Shown here: in pieces, positions 1 through 6,262 of the stretch
Numbering within the stretch: position 1 is the first letter of the stretch
Layout of the letters: every line of letters starts with the position of its first letter
Origin: Phycisphaerales bacterium
Lineage (GTDB): Bacteria > Planctomycetota > Phycisphaerae > Phycisphaerales > UBA1924
DNA: 7,374 nucleotides
Reading direction: 5' to 3'
Assembly: GCA_016763115.1 (NCBI GenBank)
Contig: JAESUL010000174.1
Location: 1 to 7,374 of the forward strand
Made by a program: the position numbers and the translations under genes
The notes under the pieces: model-generated
The model's database searches: none
What the model was told of the DNA's origin: nothing
The model's input: only the letters and a program-made list of their open reading frames with translations

Positions 1-1
1 C

Positions 2-967
2 GGCAACCCGGTCACGATCGCGTTGACCGCGACGGCGACCGCGTCGGTGCGTGAAGATGTGCGGCGCGTGCTGGGTGGAAATGAAGAAACGATGCCGATG
101 TTCGTGGCGCCGGTAGACCGCCCCAACCTGGAACTCGCGGCCAAGCAAGTGTGGGACGACACGGAGAAAATACGAGAAATAAAGAGGATCGCCGACGAAG
201 TCGGCACGACGGGGATCGTGTATTTTACACTTATCAAAGACCTTGTACAGATGAGCGAGCGGCTGCAGCAAGAGATGGAAGGGTACACGGTGCTGGTGTA
301 CCACGGGCGGCTCGAACCCAAGCAACGCAAGTGGGTGTACAACCGATTCATCGAGGCAGCACCCGAGGACAAACTCATTCTGTGCGCAACCAACGCGTTC
401 GGGATGGGGGTTGATAAGGCGGACATCCGGTTTATTGCCCATGCGCAGGTCCCCGGTTCGGTCGAGGCCTACCACCAAGAGGTTGGACGCGCGGGGCGCG
501 ATGGATTGGATTCCAAGTGCGTTTTGCTGTATGCGCAAGAAGACCTGGCGATCCAGCAAGAGTTCATCCGGTGGCAGAACCCAACGGCGGATCTCGTGAT
601 GTCGGCGATGAGCGCGATCAGGGCGCGGTACATGGATTCAAGCTTTGACAGCGACGACCTCCGCGTCGATGTGATCGGCAAGGGGCACGCGCATGGGATG
701 GGTGGCGGGGTGATGGAGTATGTGCTCATTGGGCTCAATGAACTCGGAGCGATCGAACTGACCGGGTTTGCGTCCGAAACCGGGGCGAGGAACTATCGGT
801 TTGTGCGCACGCTGGGCGATGACGAGATCGAGCCTACGAAGTTTGAAGAGAAGCATCAGCGGGACCTGATGCGGTTGCTCGATGTGGTGAAGTTGACGAA
901 GGCTGAGAATATCGCGGCGTATGTCGGCGATTACTTCGATCTTCCTCTTGGTAGGCCCGGTTTGTAG
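2..967 (+). CDS. recQ: RecQ-family ATP-dependent DNA helicase, 3' part (5' end outside window)
   Basis: This is the C-terminal 321 residues of a superfamily 2 DNA helicase that unwinds DNA 3' to 5' in repair and recombination. The reading frame is open from the left edge, so the start, Walker A and DEAH motifs lie outside. Visible motifs in order are motif III (ALTATAT, about residues 7-13), DRPNL, YHGRL (about 100-104), motif V (ATNAFGMGVDKADIR, about 129-143) and motif VI with the arginine finger (QEVGRAGRDG, about 159-168). This order is diagnostic for RecQ. After motif VI there is a winged-helix-like stretch, but no cysteine after the one at about residue 173, so the classical four-cysteine zinc cluster is absent, as is a recognisable HRDC domain. 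The last six residues (LGRPGL) and the TAG stop are encoded by the inverted repeat that starts at 948, so the native 3' end may have been replaced. Family assignment is firm; gene completeness is uncertain. Confidence 0.9.
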   Translation, partial: GNPVTIALTATATASVREDVRRVLGGNEETMPMFVAPVDRPNLELAAKQVWDDTEKIREIKRIADEVGTTGIVYFTLIKDLVQMSERLQQEMEGYTVLVYHGRLEPKQRKWVYNRFIEAAPEDKLILCATNAFGMGVDKADIRFIAHAQVPGSVEAYHQEVGRAGRDGLDSKCVLLYAQEDLAIQQEFIRWQNPTADLVMSAMSAIRARYMDSSFDSDDLRVDVIGKGHAHGMGGGVMEYVLIGLNELGAIELTGFASETGARNYRFVRTLGDDEIEPTKFEEKHQRDLMRLLDVVKLTKAENIAAYVGDYFDLPLGRPGL

Positions 968-1025
968 CCGGGCTTCTTCAACGGGCGAGTTTGCGCAAAG
1001 CCCGGCTACAAGCCGGGCCTACCAA
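948..1025. repeat. REP-like inverted-repeat doublet at the recQ 3' end
   Basis: Arms 948-975 and 998-1025 are inverted copies of 28 bases with a single difference (T at 961, which still allows a G-U pair in RNA), separated by a 22-base spacer. Each arm also folds on itself: GCCCGG 955-960 with CCGGGC 968-973, and GCCCGGC 1000-1006 with GCCGGGC 1012-1018, around 5-7 base loops. The element can therefore form one long hairpin or two small ones. No T-run follows, so it is not a standard terminator, although it could stabilise the recQ mRNA 3' end. The recQ stop codon (965-967) lies in the loop of the left arm. REP/BIME-like identity is inferred from architecture only. Confidence 0.8.
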
Positions 1026-1037
1026 AGAAAGAGAAAG

Positions 1038-1072
1038 ACCCTCACCGCAACCCTCTCCCCGAGAGAGAAGGA
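1038..1072. repeat. Possible second short repeat (CCCTCACC/CCCTCTCCCC type)
   Basis: Between the recQ doublet and the FKBP gene lies a stretch containing CCCTCACC and CCCTCTCCCC followed by GAGAGAG, with a small hairpin CTCTC (1053-1057) / GAGAG (1061-1065). It resembles dispersed intergenic repeats of the form ccctcacc...ccctctcccc...gagaggg seen in many GC-rich bacteria, but the right half here is degenerate. The resemblance is from memory and the local structure is weak. Nothing else recognisable lies in 1026-1139. Confidence 0.3.
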
Positions 1073-1139
1073 GCAAGAGGAGACACATTGGGAATGAGTC
1101 GTCTATTGGTCCTAGACTTCTCCTCAATCTACACAGAAT

Positions 1140-1146
1140 AAAGGAG
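1140..1146 (+). promoter_or_regulatory. Shine-Dalgarno site of the FKBP gene
   Basis: AAGGAG at 1141-1146 lies 5 bases before the ATG at 1152. It is a strong match to the 16S rRNA 3' end and fixes the start of the FKBP gene. Confidence 0.8.
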
Positions 1147-1151
1147 CAGAA

Positions 1152-1481
1152 ATGTCACAAATCACTGAACTCATCATCGAAGACACCGTGGTCGGCGACG
1201 GGGCCGAGTGCCCACCGAACGCGACGGTCAATGTCCATTACAAGGGCATGCTCATGGACGGGACCGTCTTTGATTCATCGTACGATCGCGGCGAGTCGAT
1301 CAACTTCCCGCTCAACAACCTCATCCAGGGTTGGCAAGAAGGAATCCCGGGGATGAAAATCGGTGGCAAGCGCAAACTGACCATCCCGTACGCGCTCGGG
1401 TACGGCGAACGCGGCTCACCCGGTGCGATCCCGCCCAAGGCCGACCTGATCTTCGAGATCGAGTTGCTCGGTGTGAGTTGA
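1152..1481 (+). CDS. FKBP-type peptidyl-prolyl cis-trans isomerase
   Basis: This 109-residue protein is a minimal single-domain FKBP that catalyses cis-trans isomerisation of Xaa-Pro bonds during protein folding. Its length matches FKBP12-type enzymes. The active-site set of the family is complete: Y30 in VHYKG, F40 and D41 in TVFDSS, F52, I58 and W61 in LIQGWQEG, Y84 in LGYGERG, I93 in GAIPP and F101 in LIFEIELL. There is no signal peptide and no insert-in-flap domain, so it should act in the cytosol and is not of the SlyD type. The start is set by AAGGAG five bases upstream. The gene stands alone between the recQ 3' repeat (184 bases after the recQ stop) and its own terminator, so it is probably monocistronic. 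Family certain; substrate unknown. Confidence 0.95.
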   Translation: MSQITELIIEDTVVGDGAECPPNATVNVHYKGMLMDGTVFDSSYDRGESINFPLNNLIQGWQEGIPGMKIGGKRKLTIPYALGYGERGSPGAIPPKADLIFEIELLGVS

Positions 1482-1528
1482 GTAGCTGGTTGGGACATCG
1501 AAATCATGCTGACGGAACAATCGTCAAC

Positions 1529-1564
1529 GAGGCGGCAACTCTGTAAGAGGCGGCCGCTTTTTTT
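1529..1564 (+). terminator. Rho-independent terminator after the FKBP gene
   Basis: A GC-rich hairpin pairs GCGGC (1532-1536) with GCCGC (1553-1557), continued inward by CTCT (1539-1542) / AGAG (1546-1549) after an internal loop, and is followed directly by seven T (1558-1564). It lies 47 bases after the FKBP stop. The T-run overlaps the stop codon of the convergent glycosyltransferase gene (1563-1565), so the two convergent genes are packed very tightly. Confidence 0.75.
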
Positions 1565-2453
1565 ATGCGCCTACGAGGTGCTTGGGCGCGACGATAGTTG
1601 TGATTGGGTTGCTTTGCGGAGCAGGGTGGTCGAGCCCGAACTCACACCGAGCCAGAGCAGGTTCAAGGAGGCGATGGGCATTGGGTGAATCGGACCATCT
1701 CTTTGGACGCTCGGTAGCGTGGTACTGGTGAAAGACAATGGATTCATTCATAGACGAAACAGGGCGAGTATTTTTTAGGTAGGCACGCCTGGCGAGGTCA
1801 TCGTCTTCCATTCCCCATCCTGTGAAGGATTCATCAAAGCCATTGATGTTGCGGAAAGTACTGAGGCTGATGGCGAAGTTGCCCGAGAGAATCCCGGGCT
1901 TGTGAGGCTTGGTAAGTCGGAGTTTTTTAAGAAAAATTCTCTTTCTACACTGTCGGTGTGCGACGGAACATGCCCGGTGCTGGGCGGGTTCGAGTACGGA
2001 ACCGGTATTTCCTTGAAGAACCTGGTCATCGGTGAGCGAGAGGGTTTGGTCCTCTGAAAGCATCACGGCCCAGCCGAGTGAGAGCCCGCCCGTTTGGAGT
2101 GCTTTGCTGTGTGCTTCGTTGGAGATTGGGCAGGCGATGCAGTCGCCGTCGTAGAACACAAGGTTTGCAGAGTTCTCAACGCCTCGCTCGATCAGGGCAC
2201 GGACAGCGTTGTTGCGGTTCTGCGAGCGGGAGGCTGCCTCGTTGCGAGGACGGAGGACAAGATGAATCTCGCGATTCAAGGTGTCGGCAACTCTCTGGAT
2301 CTCTGGCTGGATCCGCGGATCGTCTGAGTCGCATCCAACAGTGATGGATGCAGGGGACAGATGCTGCGACTGCATTGCCAGCAGGGAGCGGGCGATGCGA
2401 TGGTGGGTGTGGGTGACAAACAGTGCATGCAGATCGGGTATTGGGTTCGGCAT
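1563..2453 (-). CDS. GT-A fold glycosyltransferase (GT2 / galactosyltransferase C-terminal type)
   Basis: This 296-residue protein has features of a nucleotide-sugar-dependent glycosyltransferase. An N-terminal beta-alpha start (LFVTHTHHRIARSLLAMQSQ, about 11-30) is followed by a DGD triad (102-104, in VFYDGDC) that fits the metal-binding DxD motif. Next come a GILSGNFAIS segment (187-196) and NGFDESFTGWGMEDDDLARR (204-223), the acceptor/catalytic signature of the galactosyltransferase C-terminal family (Glyco_transf_7C). A late histidine cluster (FHQYH, 241-245) follows. There is no signal peptide or membrane segment, so it should be cytosolic or peripheral. It is the last gene of the minus-strand block, 55 bases after the lipoprotein gene, and ends convergently against the FKBP terminator. 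No clear Shine-Dalgarno site precedes the ATG. A role in envelope or exopolysaccharide glycans is inferred from context; donor and acceptor sugars cannot be read. Confidence 0.85.
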   Translation of the reverse strand: MPNPIPDLHALFVTHTHHRIARSLLAMQSQHLSPASITVGCDSDDPRIQPEIQRVADTLNREIHLVLRPRNEAASRSQNRNNAVRALIERGVENSANLVFYDGDCIACPISNEAHSKALQTGGLSLGWAVMLSEDQTLSLTDDQVLQGNTGSVLEPAQHRACSVAHRQCRKRIFLKKLRLTKPHKPGILSGNFAISLSTFRNINGFDESFTGWGMEDDDLARRAYLKNTRPVSSMNESIVFHQYHATERPKRWSDSPNAHRLLEPALARCEFGLDHPAPQSNPITTIVAPKHLVGA

Positions 2454-2508
2454 GATGAGTGGTCCACTCGGGATGGGCGTTGCGGAGTTGGAAGCAAATG
2501 GAAAGGGA

Positions 2509-3339
2509 TTATTCCTTAATCATCTGCTCGATCATGGCGTCGAACTTGGCGGTGCTTTGATTGATGGTGTCTTCGGGGCCCCATACTTTGATGAGCACGC
2601 GGGTGTTGGGGAGTTCGATGATGACGGCGTGCATGGCGTAAAACGGGGCCATGTTTTTGCCGCCCTTGCTCATCGGGTCGATGTAGGTGCCGACCAGATC
2701 GATAACGGTGACGGGCATGCCGAGCACGGTTTTCTTTGATTGCTTTGGTTTGCTGCGCCCGCCCATGTCGTCGGTGAGGGTGGAGGTCAGCGAGCGGATG
2801 ATGTTCTGGACAGTGCCCGATTCTTTCGAGAAGGTCACCGATGCGGCGCCGTAGTCGCTCTTGATGTACATCTCGGCAAAGTTGCCCGAGGATGGGACCG
2901 CCATGCGCCAATCCTCGGGCATGTCCCATCGGTACCCGCTGGTGTTGGCGTATTCTTCGTCGGAGTAGGTGTCCGCGATTCCGTTCTCGGGGGCGGTGCC
3001 GCCGCTGAGTTCGTTGGCCAGTTTCTTGGCGCGATCGCGGGTTTTGCCCAGAGAAGATTGCGAACCCCGCTCACGGACCCACTCGCGTTCTTCGTCTTCG
3101 GGGATCTGGTTCTGTGCGATCTCGACGGGTTCATCGGTCGAGTCGATCGTTTCCTCGTCGGCTTCGGGTTCTCGCGAACTGGCGAGCTCATCGAGGTAGG
3201 AAGAATCGATCTCGGGTGCTTGGGTTGCCTCGGTTTCGGATGATGAATCCGAACAACCAGACCCAAGCGAAATCGCGAGGGCTGCGAGTGAGGCGAAGAG
3301 GAAGAGTGCAGTTGGTGCGTGGGCTTTGTTGGGTTCCAT
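2509..3339 (-). CDS. Putative lipoprotein with acidic linker and C-terminal planctomycete-type domain
   Basis: This 276-residue protein begins with a type II signal peptide: a hydrophobic run (about 11-24) followed by a lipobox LGSGC (25-29), predicting lipidation at C29. A serine/glutamate/aspartate-rich, low-complexity linker follows (about 30-90), likely spanning from the membrane to the globular domain. The C-terminal domain (about 135-276) opens with YRWDMPEDW (136-144) and contains VIDLVGTYID (212-221) and IKVWGPEDTI (250-259). This P-x-x-W...G-T-Y...G-P layout resembles an uncharacterised family I associate with planctomycete genomes; no function is known to me. The start lies only 8 bases after the stop of the upstream PEP-CTERM gene, which suggests co-transcription. 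Lipoprotein export is well supported; function is unknown. Confidence 0.85.
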   Translation of the reverse strand: MEPNKAHAPTALFLFASLAALAISLGSGCSDSSSETEATQAPEIDSSYLDELASSREPEADEETIDSTDEPVEIAQNQIPEDEEREWVRERGSQSSLGKTRDRAKKLANELSGGTAPENGIADTYSDEEYANTSGYRWDMPEDWRMAVPSSGNFAEMYIKSDYGAASVTFSKESGTVQNIIRSLTSTLTDDMGGRSKPKQSKKTVLGMPVTVIDLVGTYIDPMSKGGKNMAPFYAMHAVIIELPNTRVLIKVWGPEDTINQSTAKFDAMIEQMIKE

Positions 3340-3347
3340 ACCCTAGT

Positions 3348-4016
3348 TTAGCAGCCCCGGCGTCTGCGAGTTGCACCGATCCCAAACAGCCCGGCGAGGG
3401 CGATCAGGGTTGATGGGGCGGGGACGGGGGTGCCATAGATGGAAAAAGCGAGGTTGGTGGCGTCGAGCCCTATGTCGGTGGGGTCCCAGTATTCATCTTG
3501 GGCGGTGTTGGAGTAGAGGGTGTTGTTGCCGCCACTGTTGGCGCCAAAGGTCCAACTGAAGAGGGAATCGCCGGTGATCGAGAGCCAGTAGGTCTGCCCT
3601 TCTTGGGCGGTGAACCCATCGGAGAACTCGGCAATGCTGCGGTACTCGTCGGTGATCCAGAACCCATCCCATGCCTGCCCGGAGACCTCGGCGTTGAGGT
3701 CGTTGGTGCTGAATCGTTCTTCATGAACACGCGAGCCCAGCAAGCCGGTGGCGGCATCCTGTTCGTAGATAGAGACGGTGATCTCGGTATCGTTGTTGAG
3801 TGCGCCCCAGAACCCGAACCCGAGGATGGAAGTGTCGGCATCGAAGCGGAACTGGTCGTACATGATCTGGTCATGGACGGGGTTGGAGTAGTAGACGCTT
3901 GCGCCGTCGCCTTGAAGCGTTGGCGAGAGTTGTTCATAAATGAGGTAGTCGGTGATCTCGGCGTTGGCGATGGTGGCGCACGACGAGACGATCAGTATGG
4001 CGATGAATTTTTTCAT
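3348..4016 (-). CDS. Exported protein with PEP-CTERM-like sorting tail
   Basis: I place the start at 4016 (MKKFIAIL, 222 residues), not at the in-frame ATG at 4040, because GGAG (complement of 4023-4026) lies 6 bases before it. It then begins with a normal signal peptide: MKK, a short hydrophobic core and an ANA-E cleavage site (after about residue 19). A VSSC at 10-13 could mimic a lipobox, but the hydrophobic core before it is very short. The mature part is acidic, aromatic and rich in predicted beta strands, like the jelly-roll domains of other PEP-CTERM proteins. The tail is VPAPST (198-203), a small hydrophobic helix and RRRR just before the end. That is the tripartite sorting signal recognised by exosortase/archaeosortase systems, with PAPS in place of PEP. 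No exosortase gene is in the window. It is followed 8 bases later by the lipoprotein gene. Class confident; function unknown. Confidence 0.88.
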   Translation of the reverse strand: MKKFIAILIVSSCATIANAEITDYLIYEQLSPTLQGDGASVYYSNPVHDQIMYDQFRFDADTSILGFGFWGALNNDTEITVSIYEQDAATGLLGSRVHEERFSTNDLNAEVSGQAWDGFWITDEYRSIAEFSDGFTAQEGQTYWLSITGDSLFSWTFGANSGGNNTLYSNTAQDEYWDPTDIGLDATNLAFSIYGTPVPAPSTLIALAGLFGIGATRRRRGC

Positions 4017-4022
4017 TTTGAT

Positions 4023-4026
4023 CTCC
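4023..4026 (-). promoter_or_regulatory. Shine-Dalgarno site deciding the start of the PEP-CTERM gene
   Basis: On the minus strand, GGAG lies 6 bases before the ATG at 4016. It favours the shorter protein (222 residues) over a start at 4040, and the shorter form also gives a conventional signal peptide. Confidence 0.6.
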
Positions 4027-4094
4027 AGAATCTTCTGCATCTACAGTACAGCAACCGGGCCCGTGAGTACATTGTTCCACAAGCAAGCCGCAAC

Positions 4095-4120
4095 CGACAC
4101 CCACCAAATGGTGGGTGTCG
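4095..4120. repeat. Perfect 11-bp hairpin upstream of the PEP-CTERM gene
   Basis: CGACACCCACC (4095-4105) and GGTGGGTGTCG (4110-4120) pair perfectly around the loop AAAT. It lies in the 117-base gap between the VOC gene stop (4158) and the PEP-CTERM gene start. No T-run follows on either strand, so it is a poor rho-independent terminator. It could be a transcript-stabilising or processing structure between two minus-strand genes, or a solitary REP-like palindrome. Confidence 0.6.
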
Positions 4121-4157
4121 CTCGCTGAGGATGCGCCAGAGCCGGGATTCGGTGTTT

Positions 4158-4580
4158 TTAGTCCTTCCTGGTGGGGCGATTATCGGGCCAGATATCCGAG
4201 TCAATAAGCTCTACAGAGTTGCCTGCGGGGTCGCGGAGGTAGATGGATCGCCCGCGGGTTTCCCAGGTCTGGAGTTGCTCGATCTCGATGCCCTTGGATC
4301 TGAGGTGAGATTGCCACGCCTCGAAATCTTCTGGTTGGATGCGAAAGGCGATGTGTCCCTCGCCGGTGGAGCCGTGGGAGGGGACGGGGCGTCCGGGCGT
4401 CGCAGAGATTTCTGGGTTGAAGATCAGCAGGACCTGCGTGTCAGAAATGCGGAAACCCGCGGAGAGATCGGTGTGGTCGCCGAGTTTGGAGAGCCCGAGG
4501 GTTTCGTGGTAGAACCGTTCCATCTCGGAGAGGTTGGTGGCGTAGAGAATGGTTTCGAGGATGGATTGGATAGGTTGCAT
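4158..4580 (-). CDS. VOC-superfamily (glyoxalase/bleomycin-resistance-fold) protein
   Basis: This 140-residue protein has the paired beta-alpha-beta-beta-beta layout of the vicinal oxygen chelate superfamily. The first half has ILETILYATNLSEMERFYHETLGL (about 7-30), the usual first strand and helix; the second half has EGHIAFRI (74-81) and YLRDPAGNSVELID (114-127). Aligned to family metal-binding positions, the ligands would be E9 (where histidine is common), H76 and E124, so metal binding is plausible. The superfamily covers glyoxalase I, extradiol dioxygenases, fosfomycin-modifying enzymes and antibiotic-binding proteins, and the sequence does not decide between them. I use the ATG at 4580; a TTG two codons upstream is also in frame. 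No Shine-Dalgarno site is obvious. It sits between two structured gaps and may be a separate transcript. Confidence 0.88.
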   Translation of the reverse strand: MQPIQSILETILYATNLSEMERFYHETLGLSKLGDHTDLSAGFRISDTQVLLIFNPEISATPGRPVPSHGSTGEGHIAFRIQPEDFEAWQSHLRSKGIEIEQLQTWETRGRSIYLRDPAGNSVELIDSDIWPDNRPTRKD

Positions 4581-4629
4581 GGGCAAAGTCTAGGTTGTGT
4601 CTGACGGCTCGTATATGAATCAAAGTCCC

Positions 4630-4722
4630 GGTGCCACTACTCGCCGTCTTCGGCGCAGTAGTGCCTTTGTCTTTTTGGATGTTTACAAGCACTACTGCGC
4701 CCTTCGGGCGAATAGTGGCACC
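4630..4722. repeat. REP-like inverted doublet of two hairpins
   Basis: Arms 4630-4664 and 4689-4722 are near-identical inverted copies (35 and 34 bases) separated by a 24-base AT-rich spacer. Each arm is itself a long imperfect palindrome. The left one pairs CACTACT (4635-4641) with AGTAGTG (4657-4663) and CGCC (4642-4645) with GGCG (4652-4655), with one bulged C. The right one pairs 4690-4696 with 4711-4717 (one mismatch) and CGCCC (4698-4702) with GGGCG (4706-4710). The loops and closing bases (GTCTTC versus CTTCG) are what differ most between the arms. It lies in the 173-base gap between the transporter stop (4754) and the VOC start (4580). No Shine-Dalgarno site or coding potential was seen there. 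Confidence 0.85.
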
Positions 4723-4753
4723 CATGATGTACTTTGGGGTCATCAGGCGAGGC

Positions 4754-6205
4754 CTAGGTGTTTTCCAGATCAGACTGCTCGTTGTTGAGGTTGCGTGCGA
4801 GGTGGGCGAAGCCCAGTGCGCCGCAGAGGACAACTCCCATGCCCACGGCGAACACCCAAGATCCTTCACCGGGCCATTGGTTGTCGTAGAGGTTGTAGAT
4901 CGCGACGCCAACAAACGGCGCGGTGAGCCCGCGGAGCCCGGTGAGGGTGACATGCACGCTCATGTAATCGCTCGACCGGTCTGCGCGGACAAAGTGGAGG
5001 TGCCCGAGATTCCACGCGAGCGCGCCGCCGCCGAAGGCGATGCCTCGGATGATCTGGGCGACGAACATGAGTGCGACAATATTGAACTGGGCGGCAAAGA
5101 GAGCAAACGCGAACGAGAGGATAAAGATCCACGAATGGATGGCGCGGAACTTGATGACATGCACGCGGTCGAGCAGTTTGGCCCACATCGGGATAAACAA
5201 CGGCATCATCAGCATCGGGGTCACTTGTGTCAGGATCAATCCGGGTAAATAATCGAGCCCGAACTGGTCTTTGGCGATGATGACAAAGGGAGCCCACGAC
5301 ATAATGTTGCCGAACCCGATGAGCAACTGGCAGAGCTGATAATCGCGGTATTTTTTATCATCGATCAGCACGCGCGCGATGCGCTTGATCGATGAGCCTT
5401 GTCCTTTTCGCAGTGATCGGCGTTCGGAGCGGATGATCTTTCGTTCGCCTCTTACGCGGATGCGTGCGTAGGACCCGACACCGATGAGCGCAACGATCCC
5501 GCCCACGGGGAGGATGATTCGGTATGAGTTTTCCGATGCCTGCATCGCCAGTCCGAGCCCGATGGTGATCATCGAGCTAATCGTGACCGATACGGCCTGC
5601 ACTTCGCCAGTGAGCCGGGCGCGGTCGGTCGGGTAGTTGACGCCCCAGATGGTCGAGCGAACGGTGACGATCCCCGCGAGCATAATCCGCGCCGTGAACG
5701 CAGCCGAGACAAGCATCGCCAGCCCCGCAGGCGTGCGTGGTGCCATCGCCATGACAGCGACCGAGATCAGCACGCCGAGTTGGAGTGCGGTGATGAATGG
5801 GATTTTTCGCTTGCCGTGGGCGAGCGATGCCCAGAGGAACGAGGTGATGTTGGCCAACGCGGGCGCGGAGATAAGTGCAGCGGCGATGTAGTTGAGCAGT
5901 TGGTCATCGACCACGCCATCAAAGAGCTTGTGGACAATGAACCCGATGACCGAGCCCTCGGTCGCGGCGATCGCCCAAGGCAAAAAGAACGCGCTGCGGA
6001 GTCCGTGGGCGTAGTTCGGTCGTGAGAGCCAGGGCATCGCCGAGGGGTGGAAACTCAGAAACGCGAGCATGACCAACTTGACAGGCGAGGCGACGCGCAT
6101 CGTCAGCCCACGGATCGGACGATCACGCATTTCGGGATTTGGGGATGGTTCGGAGGGCTCGGGCACGCCTTGGATCATTACCATGCGGGGGGAAAAGTCG
6201 AGCAT
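4754..6205 (-). CDS. MFS-type multi-pass membrane transporter
   Basis: This inner-membrane protein of about 483 residues has roughly 11-12 hydrophobic helices (clusters near 43-60, 71-92, 106-125, 135-155, 160-181, 206-246, 293-311, 322-342, 356-395, 425-440 and 450-468). A long, very basic central loop (about 247-285) splits it into two halves, as in the major facilitator superfamily. A loop ASLAHGKRKIPF (126-137) sits where the MFS motif A (G-x-x-x-D-x-x-G-R-R) normally lies, in degenerate form, and YPTDRARLTG (191-200) lies between later helices. The substrate cannot be inferred. The start is uncertain. The frame stays open to an ATG at 6268, but that would overlap lepA's first codons and its promoter. 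I chose 6205; 6184 and 6178 are equally possible, and none has a clear Shine-Dalgarno site. It is divergent from lepA and 173 bases upstream of the VOC gene. Confidence 0.8.
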   Translation of the reverse strand: MLDFSPRMVMIQGVPEPSEPSPNPEMRDRPIRGLTMRVASPVKLVMLAFLSFHPSAMPWLSRPNYAHGLRSAFFLPWAIAATEGSVIGFIVHKLFDGVVDDQLLNYIAAALISAPALANITSFLWASLAHGKRKIPFITALQLGVLISVAVMAMAPRTPAGLAMLVSAAFTARIMLAGIVTVRSTIWGVNYPTDRARLTGEVQAVSVTISSMITIGLGLAMQASENSYRIILPVGGIVALIGVGSYARIRVRGERKIIRSERRSLRKGQGSSIKRIARVLIDDKKYRDYQLCQLLIGFGNIMSWAPFVIIAKDQFGLDYLPGLILTQVTPMLMMPLFIPMWAKLLDRVHVIKFRAIHSWIFILSFAFALFAAQFNIVALMFVAQIIRGIAFGGGALAWNLGHLHFVRADRSSDYMSVHVTLTGLRGLTAPFVGVAIYNLYDNQWPGEGSWVFAVGMGVVLCGALGFAHLARNLNNEQSDLENT

Positions 6206-6227
6206 CGGCGTGGGTAAGGCGTACAAT
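6198..6227 (+). promoter_or_regulatory. Possible lepA promoter
   Basis: TACAAT at 6222-6227 is a 5/6 match to the sigma70 -10 box, 35 bases before the lepA start codon. The -35 side (about TCGAGC at 6198-6203, 18-base spacing) is poor. It lies in the divergent region shared with the transporter, whose own promoter I cannot identify. Confidence 0.4.
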
Positions 6228-6262
6228 GAGGGACAGATTTTCCCTTCACCAGAGATCCACGC

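Noticed and set aside
1088..1139. Promoter for the FKBP gene (TTGG-like boxes with TAGACT or TACACA).
   Set aside because: Both box matches and spacings are weak, so no promoter could be called with confidence even though one is expected here.
2457..2469. 13-base palindrome (GAGTGG-T-CCACTC) three bases upstream of the glycosyltransferase ATG, a possible operator.
   Set aside because: Six-base arms are expected about once or twice by chance in a window of this size, and there is no second copy or promoter context.
3498..4604. Long plus-strand open frame (368 codons) opposite the PEP-CTERM and VOC genes.
   Set aside because: It is antisense to two genes with clear family motifs, is rich in G/V/E as expected from a GC-rich complementary strand, and shows no domain.
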